This document shows positions 23,830 through 35,858 of a stretch of DNA of 64,000 bases, piece after piece (the first letter of the stretch is position 1; each line of letters opens with the position of its first letter). The notes under the pieces are model-generated. The model was not told the origin of the DNA. It did no database searches and saw only the letters and a list, made by a program, of their open reading frames with translations. Source of the DNA: Glandiceps talaboti. Lineage: Eukaryota; Hemichordata; Enteropneusta; Spengelidae. The stretch lies in the NCBI RefSeq assembly GCF_964340395.1, contig NC_135555.1, positions 14,342,246-14,406,245 of the forward strand. The letters run 5' to 3'. The position numbers were made by a program, and so were the translations under genes.

Positions 23830-25155
23830 GCTGCCCATACACGCATGGACAACCGCAATTTAATGTGATAGTACGTATTACGGCCTTTTTCGAAGAAGCT
23901 TGCCAAAGCTATTAAACGCAAGATCGAGATCATTGAGCCTGATCACGTTTCATGTTGAGATAATCACCATAAAGATAACACACAGACACTGCTTACACAC
24001 TGTGTCAACTATAAATAATAACGGCATGCACACTACTACAATTACAACATACATGAGGTATAATTTCTTGAGGTTCAAACAAAATCCATGTTCAACCAGT
24101 CAACTGAACATGCTGCTACTGTTTATATCGTTAAAATTATTAAGAGTCCACACTGTGTGTGTGATGTTTTTGTGTTATCTGTTTTGTGTCTATCTCAACA
24201 TGAAACCTTGTGATCATTCTCACTGATCGTGGTGGTTCGTTTAACAGCTCGGGCAAGCTTCTCCGAAAAGAACTATAGTATTACCAAGGCAAAAGAAACA
24301 GAAACAACTCTTAGAAACATAATCAGCTTGGAGTCATTGTCCTTTGAAAATATGCATTCATTTGAGAATGCGTTTATCATTTTCATGTGTATACCGTTTC
24401 ATGTACAGTCAGGCTACGTGACTGGGGAAATGCTGACTTGAGGTCAAATATTACTAGACGAGTAAATTTTTATTCTCTTGGAATCACAACTTATATGCTG
24501 AGTGCGAACAACAGTATAGGGGTGGTACTAGTGAATCATTTGATTATCAGATGTTCAGCTGCGCGCCAAATGCCTCTGTAACTATGTATATGCATTTACT
24601 GTAACGGTTTTATATGCCAAGCGTGCAGTACAAGGTTCAGTCACATTATTTTAATGTTACCCTATTTTAAGTTATATATACATTTCACGTATCCATACAG
24701 TCGGCAGTTTACACGCCCTCGCTCCTCATTCTATTCGTGTTACACTACACCTTGAACAAGAAGGGGATTAGAGTTGTGTTGTGGTAATTTTACTTGGTGT
24801 ATCTGTCAACAGACTCAAATTGCAATACGTCACCTCGCCTCATCGCTGGTGACAGAGAATGACGAGTTATCGTTCCTGTGGTTACCTTATAAGGTCAGCA
24901 AACGTCAGCAAATTTTAAAATCTATGCTTCATAACATGACGTTATATGGAGTCATGTATTTATTAAAAATACACAAGGTTCTTATAATTTCTCCAGTTCA
25001 ACTACAATGATATTTTTTTGAAAAACGTTCCTGATGGCCACACTAAACGAATTGGATTGAACGAAAACAGATGCAAGTATGGCTGCCGATAATTCCATTA
25101 CAGTCAGTCAATCAGTCAGTCAATCAGTCAGTCAGTCAGTCAGTCAGACAGACAA

Positions 25156-25187
<32 letters not shown>

Positions 25188-26250
25188 ATATACACATACA
25201 CAGACACACATACATGTACATGCCTCCGTATAGATGGCTTTGGTATAGTTTTTATTATTCATCAAACACAGGAGACAATCGACTAGTGGCCAAAAGGCAA
25301 GCTAAGCAGCCTGCCTTGCTATCATCTTTTCGTATTAGAAGACTCAGTGTCAATCAGTGTCAGGTAGCTTACGGTACCCTGGGGTAATTTGTTCTAACCC
25401 AGGGAAACTTAAAACAAACGCATTTGAACTTGACTTACCTACAAACCTTGCCAATTCCCACAATGTTACTCAGAGCCTAGAGGATGGTTTTAGCAAATTA
25501 TTCCAGTCTACCGACTCCGCAGGGCGAGGTTTTTGAGTGTGTTGGTTAGGAAAAGACTAATTTATTCAGCTATTTATCAAGGCTTTTGACCCCTGTGAAG
25601 TATCGCGGATGGCTGATTATGTTTTTTGTCTTATTCAGGGTAACAGCATGGTGCTATGCATTCTAATGGGAAAGACGACCGAATATTTGTGTACAATAAA
25701 GACATTTGTTACAGTCGGAGAATTCATTTAAATGAACATAGCTATTTTATTCCGCCATGAACGGTTTAAAGCAAGAAGCACAAAAAATGTTCCCACCGCA
25801 AAGGGGCGGGCTTCAATTTAAACCTGCGGAAACGAAAGAATCTGAACAAACCACAGACCCTGGCGCTTACCCTATAGAGTTAGTCGAACTAAACAATGCA
25901 AAATATTGTGTTTTGCGATAGACGCAACCTTTGTAATCCCATGAGGCGATAGATGAATGTGTGGAGAAATACCTTTTCCCCCAACATTTCCAGCAAATTA
26001 AACTTAACAACAAGTAATTGCTCTTAAGTTAGATGATCCATCAAAATTTTGAAACTATGAAACGAGCAATTGATTCAATGGACAATATAGAGCACCCAAT
26101 AGTAACTCTAGATAACATAGTTTTAAATTGTACCAAGCGTATTCAAAGCATTGGAATACTGTAATGAAAATTATGGTGGAGGAACTAATAAAGATCTAGA
26201 GCTGGGAGTGGGGGGGGGGGGGGGCACAGTAAAAGGATTTGAAATTGTGT
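23830..26250. other. Gene-poor stretch
   Basis: No exon, RNA gene or mobile element with supportable identity is seen. It includes CAGT/CAGA tetranucleotide repeats at 25102-25192 and a G run at 26208-26224. Short open frames here have no recognisable domain and no splice support. Confidence 0.6.
25102..25192. repeat. (CAGT)n and (CAGA)n microsatellite
   Basis: CAGT/CAAT units turn into CAGA units; imperfect but clearly periodic with a 4-base step. Confidence 0.9.
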
Positions 26251-26299
26251 ATGTAAATGAAGCCAATTTCTTTGATATTTGGAATGTTCACACACATTG

Positions 26300-27041
26300 A
26301 ACTGTTTTTTTTTCTTTTAATCAAAAGGTCACAAAAATTATCACCAATTTTCTGCATCGCTCTCAAATCTCGACTCGTTGCTACTTGTAACTATTTGCAG
26401 AGAAAGAGCAATTTCGACTATATCATAGTTTTTTTTAAAAATTTTTATTCCCTGTGCTCAAGGGTCAAAAGAAAAAGAACAAGAAAATACAATACATACA
26501 GTAAATGACCAAAAAAACTGGACAAAGAAGAAAATAATGTACATAGCTTTGAAAACATCAATCTGTTATTCATTACGAAAATTCTCAATATTGTTCCATT
26601 TAATTCTAAATTTGTGCATTGAATTAATATTCATACTTATTTGTTTTTCTAACTGATAATGAAATTTAATCCAGTATTTAAATGAGTCAAAAGTTGGGGC
26701 ACGTTTATGAAATCTACTTGCATAGATCACCTTTTAACTAAAGTAAGACACAGATTTAACAATGGGTCTGACCCGAATCCCAAGATGATGTTCTTGTAGT
26801 TGAGTTCTATATCAGTATTGAAGTATGTTTTATACCATGTATTAAAGTCTTTCCAGATATTACTGATGTGTGTACAATCTCAAAACAAATGCTCCAAAGT
26901 TTCACAAAAAGTATTACAGAAGGAACACAATTCACTATCAATAAGTTTCATCTTGTATAATCTAGTATTTGTCATTAAGCAGTTGAGATTAATTTTAAAT
27001 TGAAAAACTCTTGTATGCACATCATAGGAAGACTTAAATAG
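26300..27041 (-). mobile_element. L1/Tx1-like LINE, 3' fragment
   Basis: On the minus strand 27041-26880 encodes the end of an L1/Tx1-type ORF2, with FKINLNCLMTNTRLYKMKLI and a CSFCNT zinc-knuckle-type motif. A non-coding 3' region follows. At 26310-26400 about 90 bases (CTTTTAATCAAAAGGTCACA onward) duplicate 28133-28212. The RT core is missing, so this is dead debris. Confidence 0.65.
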
Positions 27042-27042
27042 C

Positions 27043-27139
<97 letters not shown>

Positions 27140-27320
27140 TTGGTAGTACTGGAACTCTTTCTTGGTTGTAACTCGGAGTTTCACGCATAAAGCGATCATC
27201 AGACAACACTGAGGCATACTCTCTGGGTGTGCTGTATATATAGAGTGTAGACAATAGAAATACTATCACTATTGTCTGTGTCGGTGGGTAGGTGTTGTAT
27301 GTGTGGAGGTGTTGAACGCA
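27042..27320 (-). mobile_element. (TA)n-tailed inserted element interrupting the LINE
   Basis: Reading the minus strand, LINE coding breaks off near 27321. About 185 bases follow, ending in CGTGAAACTCCGAGTTACAA and CCAAGAAAGAGTTCCAGTAC, then a pure (TA)n run at 27042-27135. The same block with the same (TA)n follows at 58562-58812 on the plus strand. The style resembles Penelope-like element termini, but the family is not certain. Confidence 0.6.
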
Positions 27321-28205
27321 CAATTATTCCATCAACCATTTTAGAGTGTAATTCTTCCATCTCATGCTTGACTAAATTAATGTCGTTCAATAAAACATCA
27401 GACGGTTTATTTGCCAGAGATTTTTCTAGTTAAGCCTCTCAGACAACTCTCTGAATTTATCTTTTCTATGGGAACATTTCTTTTTGGCATACTTTATAGT
27501 TTCATCTCGGATTTTGTATTTAATAAATTCCCACTTTACCTGTGGGTCATTAATAGAGTCGTCACTTGACCAAAAACTCAAGAGCTCATTCATAATTTCA
27601 ACTAACTTTTCGTCCTTAAGATATGAATTGTTAAATTTCCAATGGCCTCGGCCACGAATGGGATATTTCTGTATTTGAATATCTAAGACTATATCAGAGT
27701 GGTCTGTGAGGATGCTAGGAATTATGGTAACCCGGGTAACATATTCCAGTAAACTGTTACTAACAAGAAAATAATCTAGTCTGCACTGAATAAGTGGGTT
27801 TGGCTGACGCCAGGTGAATCTAAGTGTTTCAGGATGTAGATATCTCCATATGTCAATTAAGTCAAGAGTATCAATAACGTCAGAGATTTTCTCAATTACA
27901 GCAACCTTAACGTTTTGATGACCACCCCTCTTATCAAGCTTGCCGTTCAAAATACAGTTGAAATCACCGCCAATGAGGATTCTCTCACTGGTTTCAAAAT
28001 AATTGTCAACCAACAAATTTTTGAGGTCTTTATAAAATTCAATTAGATTTTTTTCATAATTGGGAGAATAGACATTGACTAACGTGAAACTCAGTTCGTC
28101 TTTGAAAAAATTAAACATTGGACTGGTTTTTCTTTTAATCAAAAGGTCACAAAAATTATCACCAATATTCTGCATCACTCTCAAATCTCGACTCGTTGCT
28201 ACTTG
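27321..28205 (-). pseudogene. L1/Tx1-like LINE ORF2, endonuclease part
   Basis: An apurinic-type endonuclease domain lies on the minus strand: VYSPNYEKN, ILIGGDFNCILN, CRLDYFLVSN and LTDHSDIVLDIQIQ. A linker ending near KMVDGIIVRS follows after a frame break at about 27426. The N-terminus and the whole RT domain are absent. It probably belonged to the same insertion as the 3' fragment at 26300-27041, now split by the (TA)n-tailed element and an internal deletion. Confidence 0.75.
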
Positions 28206-28842
28206 TAACTATTAAGATGTTACCTGTCAGCTGATACTAATATATCATTATCTTTATATTTGACCCTAACCTTTACCTTCGGGGTTAAATTTTAACTGAA
28301 CTATTGAATTTCATCTGTTAGTCCATAGTTGGTGGAGGGTCTATGGTTATTCACACAGAAGTATTTTGATGGACCGTGTATTTTGATGGACCAACGAAAC
28401 ATACGTATCTGGTTCAACGAACGCCAAGCTAACCACTTGGTTGATTTTATTACATGACCAATCTCCGTCTCCGCCTCTTCCTGAGATGGGCTAAAAACCC
28501 AACTTAAATACATTTCCAAGTTTACACAAAATCTCTATTCTTAGAGTATGACGTATTCTTAAGTCTATGATGAAAGACATCATCCGAGATCTAATATGCA
28601 ATCACCTTCCCTAGATTAGTAATACAAGTTCATATCTCAAAGACCATGAATAGTCATGTCATAATAAAACTTGTTGACAAGTACCTGGTACGAAATAGCG
28701 ATGTTGAGAGGTCAAGGACCTATGTTGTTACGCAACGGAATGTCACTGTTTGTACAAAGTTTAAATGCTTTTTGACTTCAATTTAGAGTTTATAATGAAA
28801 ATTTGCCAATGGATATATTTTAGATCTGTGACTCGTAACACA

Positions 28843-29780
28843 AGTAAGATTAGTTTTAGGTTTAACAGAGAGAGACTTTCCAACGTCTATTATCTGCATC
28901 CACTGAACACTCACAATGACACCTGTGACGTTATTGAACAAAAGGGGTCGACGTCGATGAATAATTTATTCGAACACGTGATAATTCCCAGAGGAATTAC
29001 TAAAAGGTTATATAATACCACAGTCGCTTGTAAACTGTTATTCCTTTCCTAAATGGTTTTATTCTTGTCTATGACGGTCCTAATACAGAACAATGACGTT
29101 ACTATAGGGATTGGCGATATTCTTATAAAATCGGTAGCGATGCCATACCGTCCTACGTACATACTAATTAATTCTCAACACACAGCTCTATTTGCAGGCC
29201 TAACTCACAGGCACTTGTTTCCCGAGACATGTATCAGAAAGTTTCTATCAGAATACAATAAAATGTCGATAATATCGACAATATTGATGTGTTTTAGCCA
29301 ATTGTATGTGAACACTTGTTTCTGTGATCGCGCAAGTCCACCCACCGCGAGATAGAATATCAGCCCACATGCGACTGTGACTATTCAGGTGATAGACAAC
29401 ATACATTACGTATATCAATGTCATTCTTATCTCTCGTATTGTCTTCCAGCCGTTTAGATTTTGTTAGAGGGTGACACACTGACAGAGAGACTGTTGAGAC
29501 GTTCGGGACACCAGCTATGGCGACAATGACTTCGTCTTTAAGTGACGATGATAGCAATGGAGATGAACTTATATTTTTCGTTAACGGCAAAAAGGTAAAT
29601 ATTTGTGCCCAAGCAGACAACAACTTTAAATTTGTACATGGTAGCCATCAATTTAGGAATATGTTCAGAAGATAAACTTGTTTGTAATTAATAACTACTT
29701 TACGAGAAATCGTAAAAGGCATGAAAACGTTATCAAAACACATATAGTTTGAAGTATGCAGAGAGAGACTCGTTGGTAAG
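28843..29780 (+). repeat. Upstream copy of the oxidase promoter/exon 1 segment
   Basis: About 940 bases that match 37986-38240 plus 44036-44665, the 5' region, first coding exon and start of intron 1 of the aldehyde-oxidase-like gene. Shared blocks include GACTTTCCAACGTCTATTAT, CACTTGTTTCTGTGATCGC, AGAATATCAGCCCACA, the exon, and TTAATAACTACTTTACGAGA in the intron. Divergence is modest, so the duplication is fairly recent. Confidence 0.85.
29517..29594 (+). pseudogene. Duplicate first coding exon of the aldehyde-oxidase-like gene
   Basis: It encodes MATMTSSLSDDDSNGDELIF then FVNGKK, followed by an intact GTAAAT donor. It differs from the functional-looking exon at 44398-44475 by one residue (Ser for Gly at position 9). 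No second exon follows before the Steamer-like element. It could be an orphan duplicate, or an alternative first exon that splices about 16 kb downstream to 45370. Confidence 0.75.
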
Positions 29781-29879
29781 TAAGCCCGAACAAACCATGT
29801 GTCGACCCTATCTTTGAAAAATAATATACTGTGAGAAAAATATCTGAAAAGTTGGTGAAAGCCCGACATCAATATAAAG

Positions 29880-30500
29880 ATATACCAGGGGGGGGGGGGA
29901 CGATGCCAGTCACGTGATACGCTATCGCGTCAGCGCAATGAAGCTCATTCAGTATTGATACACTGTCGAGTGCACTTCCTGCCTACCCCTAGCACTGTGT
30001 ACTGCTGGATACAAATTCGCTGTTGACAACAGATTGACAAGGTACGTACATTGTCACGTTTCATACGTTTTAAATTCGTCTTTCCTTTATCTTTGCCATC
30101 GTAATTTATTGAAAAATGAAATTACGTACTTACTGAATGGAATTACGTACTTACTGAAAAATGAAGTTTCACTCGTGTCGACAAGTAAACTATGTAGTTG
30201 TTTAACATTTTTACATGTGTATTGTTTCAGATACGTGCTGTTCCCAGTGAAATGAAACTGGTTGTGCCTTCGACGCATTTCTTGCAGAGAGTGTGAGGAG
30301 TACTCCCGTAAGAAATTTTATATGTGATCGCTGCATAATGTATCCAGGGTGGCCCTAGTTATACGACAATGACACGAAAAAATGAATTATATAAAATAAA
30401 ATAAAAATGTGAGATTTACGGTGTGTTTTTTTGTATTTATAACAGCATTTCTGGCAAAGTGGTTTGTTCGAAAGTGTATGGTACTATTACTAGTACAACG
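29880..30500. other. Non-coding spacer
   Basis: Contains a G run at 29889-29899 and a short duplicated TTACGTACTTACTGAA block at 30121-30160. I see no exon or promoter. Confidence 0.5.
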
Positions 30501-31062
30501 TTACATTAGGGGTAGACCATTCGATATCCTGGGGGGGGGGGGGCTTGGAAGATTGGTGGAGAGTCATTATTTTTTTTCCCCACCTGCTTGCCTGAGAATT
30601 TTTTTTTCTCCTTCGCCTATGCTGGCAACTTTTTTTTTCTTTGCTTCTTTGAGATATCCGGATTTTTTTTACGTCAACGTTGAACACCTACATTTGTTGC
30701 CACAATTTTCTGTTTGGTTTTCACACAGGGTAATACGGAGAGTAAAAAGATGCTGTTCTATCACACACATATTTTATTTAGAAAACTACATATTTCATAC
30801 ATATTTGATTTTCAATTAAATAAACATCATTGACAGTTTTTATGCCATGGTATGATGACACACTGAAAATACAAATCGGAAACTTGATTGGTGAGCTCAG
30901 ACATTTAGATAGACCGGTCAGTTTCTCCAGCTTGGGGGGATGGGGGGTGTCAGTGTTATTTTCCATTGGGCCAACAAAAAGTCACTGACCCCATGAATAA
31001 AGTTTCATAGCATCTGACAGTAAGCTGTAGAGGAAGAGCTTTGAGACTGGAATATGTGTGTA

Positions 31063-31068
<6 letters not shown>

Positions 31069-31093
<25 letters not shown>
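31069..31093. repeat. (GT)n target of the Steamer-like insertion
   Basis: GT repeat directly left of the 5' LTR; GT repeat resumes at 35859 directly after the 3' LTR. The element therefore landed in a GT microsatellite, and a GTGTG-type target duplication cannot be distinguished from the repeat. Confidence 0.75.
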
Positions 31094-31097
<4 letters not shown>

Positions 31098-31248
31098 ATG
31101 AGTTGTAATGCTAGACTATAGTTGACCTTACATGACCTCATTAATTATTCATATAATAGAGATACGCAGTTACGTTCATACACGTTGTTGTTGTCAGTGT
31201 CTCTTCTTCATCACACATCCACTACACATCGAACCCCAACTCATTACA
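31094..31248 (+). repeat. 5' LTR of the Steamer-like element
   Basis: 155 bp with TG/CA ends, a direct repeat of 35704-35858. It contains AATTATTCATATAATAGAGA, a possible core promoter region. Confidence 0.9.
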
Positions 31249-31265
31249 TGGTGTCAGAAGCGGGA
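31249..31265 (+). promoter_or_regulatory. tRNA primer-binding site
   Basis: TGGTGTCAGAAGCGGGA begins immediately after the 5' LTR. It is complementary to a tRNA 3' end of the form ..GCTTCTGACACCA, consistent with tRNA-Leu, the primer type I recall for Steamer. Confidence 0.75.
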
Positions 31266-31386
31266 TCGAAGTTAGACAACTCAGCAGTAACTTCAGGTGT
31301 GTATTTTACAGTGGATGATCGACACCAGGCCGGTGTTGTTTTGGTTCGTCTGAGAAAGTGTGTACGTGCAGACTGACAAGTTCAAG

Positions 31387-34300
31387 ATGGCGGAACTTGC
31401 TGGCTTACCCGTCCCAACCATGGACTGGCACTCGAGTGATGCAGTGCAAGCCCTAAAGAAATTCAAACAAATGTGTGAGTTATACTTTAATGGCCCACTC
31501 ACAGCCAAGACAGAGGCGGAGAAATGCAACTATCTCCAAATTTGGTCCGGTGAAGTTGGAATTGACATCGTCACCACATGGAATCTAACCACCGAGGAAA
31601 AGACAAAACTTGCTACATATTGGAACAAATTCGAGGAATACGTCGCTCCTAAAAGCAACTTTCGTCTGGCAAGATACAAGCTACGCACACTAAAGCAACA
31701 GCCAGGTGAGCCTGTAGACACATTTTTAAAGAACATTAGAACAATTGTAGCTGAATGCAAGTATACCAACCCAAACGAGCATATTATTGATACTCTTATC
31801 TTTGGATCAAGTAACCAACGCGTGCAGTCGAAGCTCCTAGAACACGATGACACACTCACACTAGATAAAGCTGTCGACATCGCACGTACATTAGAGGCCA
31901 CATGTACCCAACTAAGTGCCATACGTAACACTGTAGATAGCAGTACTGTCCATGCTATGCGATACACTTCACGTAATAGGCAGAGTGCACATACTAAAAC
32001 TGGTACATGTGGAAATTGTGGCACAGTACATGACCAATCTGACCGGTCCTCCTGCCCAGCACACGGATCAGAATGCAGAGCATGTGGCAAGCCGAATCAC
32101 TGGAAGCGTGTATGCCGCTCACGTAAGGCTAAACCCGGTTCCAACCCAAGAACACAACAACAAGATAGGAGTAAACAGAAACCCAGTAAACAAGGTATGC
32201 ATTCACTAGCAGTAAATGATACCAGAACCAGCTACAGCAACAGTGCAGCCAAACCCGTACATGTCTCTGATACAGAGGATACACAGATGTATTTTCATAC
32301 AATCCACATAGACACCTTGAGAGCCAGCAAACAGGCCATGATACAAGTATATGTTGATGCAGAGAATGACTGTGTACCCCTAACATGTAAGGTAGACACT
32401 GGTGCTGAAGGAAATGTTATGACTGTAAGCACATATAAGCAGCTATTTCCATCCAAACCATGTAACACTGATGGTGTTCCCCAGGGATTATCCAAGTCTA
32501 ATACTACCATCACAGCATATGGTGGACAGACTTTACATCACTATGGATGTTGTGTGTTGACACTCACACATCATGGAGAGTCCAAGTCGTGCTCATTTTT
32601 CGTTGTACAATGTGATGGTCCAACAATACTAGGCCTGCCTACTTGCCAGGATATGGGACTTGTTACTGTGAATTACAGCATCACTCAACATGATATATCG
32701 CCTTCCAAAGGTGACCCTGCAGCTAAAGAACAGATAATGCATGACTACAAGCAGTGCTTTGAAGGCATTGGCTGTTTCCAAGGAGAGTACCACATCACTC
32801 TCGACCCAAGTGTACCCCCAGTTGTGCACCCACCACGACGTGTACCACAGGCACTAAGTGAACCACTGAAACAGGAACTGAACTCGTTGGTAACCCAGGG
32901 CATTATTGCTAAAGTGGATGAGCCCACAGATTGGGTTAATTCCTTAGTATGTGCCACACGCAAAAATGGCAGTCTTCGATTATGCCTAGATCCAAAGGAC
33001 CTTAATCATGCCATTAAAAGACCACACCACTGCACTCCCACAGTTGAAGAGATTCTTCCTAAACTCAGTGGAGCAAAGTACTTTTCCATTGTCGACGCAC
33101 GTAGCGGATACTGGAACATCAAGCTTGATTATGAAAGCTCACTATACACAACCTTCAACTCACCCCATGGCAGATACAGATTTCTACGGCTTCCATTTGG
33201 CCTTATCTGCGCACAAGATGTATTTCAGAAGAAGGTTGATGAGACCTTTGGTCACCTCCCAGGTGTCACTGGTATTGCTGACGATATCATCGTATATGGC
33301 AGCACAACTGAGCAACATGACAGTAACCTTAAGGCAGTAATGGAACGCGCTAAGGAGACTGGCCTACGTTTCAATGCAGACAAGTGCAAAATACAATGCA
33401 CATAGATCTCTTTCTTCGGACACATCATTAGCGCTGACGGGCTCCGACCAGACCCATGCAAGGTACAAGCTATTAATGAAATGGATCCATCTTCAAGTCT
33501 GGAGGATCTACAAACATTCCTAGGCATGGTACAATTTCTTAGCAGGTATACTCCCAACCTTGCTTCACTCTCAGCAAATTTGTGGGATCTGACCAAGAAA
33601 ACAAGTGCATTTGTTTGGGGACCTGAGCACCAAGCTGCAGTTAACAAGATCAAGTACATGATCACATCACCTCAAACACTGCAGTACTTCGACAGTACCA
33701 AACCTGTCACGATCCAAGTCGACGCATCACAACGCGGACTAGGAGCTACCCTACTACAGGACAAAGGCCCAGTTGAATATCGCAGTAAGTTACTCACAGA
33801 CACTGAAAGTCGATACTCCAACATTGAGAGAGAAATGCTGGCAATCGTCCACGGTCTAGAGAAATTTCACTACTATGCGTATGGTCGTCATGTCACAGTA
33901 GAGACAGACCACAAACCACTAGAGGCTATATTTAAGAAACACTTAGCCAGTGCACCACCTCGTATTGCCAGAATGATGCTTCGTATTCAGAAGTATGACA
34001 TTAGCATTAAGTATGTACCAGGAAACGACATTCCACTGGCAGACGCTCTTTCCAGAGTTACACCACGTCCAGGCGACGCCATTGAAGGCCTTGACGTATC
34101 TATTCACGAATTCCACCTACACATGAATGCAAGCACCACCCGCATCGAGCAGATCAAGAGCGAAACAGCAAAAGACGAAATTCTAAGTTTGCTCAAATCA
34201 GTGGTTATGCAAGGATGGCCCGACAGCAGGTCACAGTGCCCAAGGGACCTACTCTCATATTGGAATTACCGTGATGAATTAACCATTGCTGATGGTGTAA

Positions 34301-35421
34301 TACTGAAGGGAACACGTATCATCATCCCGAAAACCCTACAGTCAGCAGTGCTAGAGCAAATTCACTATGCTCACCAAGGTGCAGAGAAAAGCAAACTTCG
34401 AGCCAAGGGATCAGTATTTTGGCCCAACATAAACCGCGACATAGAGGAGATGGTGAAATCATGCGCCCCGTGTCAACACAACCAGAAGGCGAATGTTAAA
34501 GAACCACTCATGCCGCACGATGTACCATCAAGACCATGGCACACACTAGCAGCTGATCTATTTTTCTGGAACAATACACCATACCTGTTAGTATCAGACT
34601 ACTACAGTAAGTTCCCTATTGTGAGAAGATTGAACAACATTCAGTCTAACACTACAATCGCACACATGAAGTCAATCTTCGAGGAACTTGGCATTCCTAG
34701 TAAGCTAGTGACAGGGCATGACACTCAGTTTACCTCCGCACAATTCCAGAAATTCAGTGCTATATACGGATTTGAACATGTGACAACCAGTCCTTACTAT
34801 TCATAGGCTAACGGTCTTATAGAAAGAACTGTTCAAACTGTCAAGAACTTGCTACAGAAGTGCAAGGAGTCCGGTACAGACCCACACCTTGCAATGCTAT
34901 GCTTGAGAAGCACACCACTAGATCACAACTTACCTTCTCCAGCAGAGCTTCTCAACTCAAGAGCCTACCAGACCAACCTGCCAACTATCAGGAAGCCTGA
35001 CATTACAACACAAGCTGACGGTGATGTCAATGTAAAGCTTCAACACAGACAGGACACCCAAAAGTCATACTATGACAGACATGCAAGACCTCTTCCTAGC
35101 TTGCACACCGGTGAATCCACACGTGTCTACAACCATCAGAACTGTACGTGGGAACCTGGTGTAATTAAAACCATCCAACAGGAACCTCGTGCTTTCACTG
35201 TTCAGAAGGAGAATGGAAGCACACTTAGACGGAACAGACGTCATTTCCGGCGCACAGGTGAAAACTTCAATAATCCGCAATCTGTGGAAATGGATATAAC
35301 CCCAGAAGGAAAGGTTACGTCTACACCCGAGACATCTACACCCTCTCCAATTGATGATCCACCTCGTATACTCAGGAGATCAACCAGAAATGTGAAACCA
35401 CCAGATAGATTGGACTTGTGA
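31387..35421 (+). pseudogene. Steamer-like gag-pol polyprotein, interrupted by two TAG codons
   Basis: A single frame with an ATG at 31387 in the context AAGATGGCG. Domains in order: Gag capsid-like region; CCHC-type knuckles (CGNCGTVHD and CRACGKPNHWKRVC); aspartic protease with VDTGAEGNVM; reverse transcriptase with LRLCLDPKDLN, FLRLPFGL and a degenerate IADDIIVYG catalytic box; RNase H (IQVDASQRGLGA, ETDHKPLEAIF); integrase with an HHCC finger, catalytic Asp in ADLFFW and TGHDTQF and Glu in ANGLIERT; and a basic tail. In-frame TAG codons occur at 33403-33405 (after RT) and 34804-34806 (inside integrase, just before ANGLIERT). The frame is otherwise continuous. As it stands the element could not make full Pol without suppression. 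No envelope gene is present. Confidence 0.85.
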
Positions 35422-35690
35422 ACTTTGAACCATATATACACTTGTCGAACTGTATAAGTATATTCATATGGACTGTGTTATCAGACTGTTAATGTTAGTC
35501 ACATGGACTGTTTAACTACCATGAACTATTTGAAGTGTTTCACTGTTATCTCTTATTCATACTGTGTTATTACCGCGAACTGTTATTCGGTAACTATTTG
35601 GACACAAACTCTTTGATTTGCATGAACCGTTCAATTCCTGTTAATTGTTGTTCTCAATCACAAACTGTTAAGATTGACTCGCTTAACTTT

Positions 35691-35703
35691 GAAAAGAGAG
35701 GGA
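35691..35703 (+). promoter_or_regulatory. Polypurine tract of the Steamer-like element
   Basis: GAAAAGAGAGGGA abuts the 3' LTR; it is the expected plus-strand primer site. Confidence 0.75.
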
Positions 35704-35858
35704 TGTCATGAGTTGTAATGCTAGACTATAGTTGACCTTACATGACCTCATTAATTATTCATATAATAGAGATACGCAGTTACGTTCATACACGTTGTTG
35801 TTGTCAGTGTCTCTTCTTCATCACACATCCACTACACATCGAACCCCAACTCATTACA
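35704..35858 (+). repeat. 3' LTR of the Steamer-like element
   Basis: 155 bp, a direct repeat of 31094-31248, followed directly by the GT microsatellite. Confidence 0.9.

Larger units (their letters stand above)
31094..35858 (+). mobile_element. Steamer-like Ty3/gypsy retrotransposon (Mag-type), 4.77 kb
   Basis: A complete LTR element: 155-bp LTRs at 31094-31248 and 35704-35858 (TGTCATGAG to ATTACA, no difference seen by eye), a primer site at 31249, one gag-pol frame 31387-35421, and a purine tract at 35691. The single gag-pol frame of about 1345 codons, the short LTRs and a tRNA-Leu-type primer site match what I recall of Steamer from soft-shell clam and its relatives in marine animals. 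Two in-frame TAG codons interrupt the frame. Identical LTRs mean recent insertion. Confidence 0.85.

Noticed and set aside
28318-28520. Possible small gene
   Set aside because: Contains a copy of the hairpin sequence at 18141 and no splice-supported exon; probably repeat debris.
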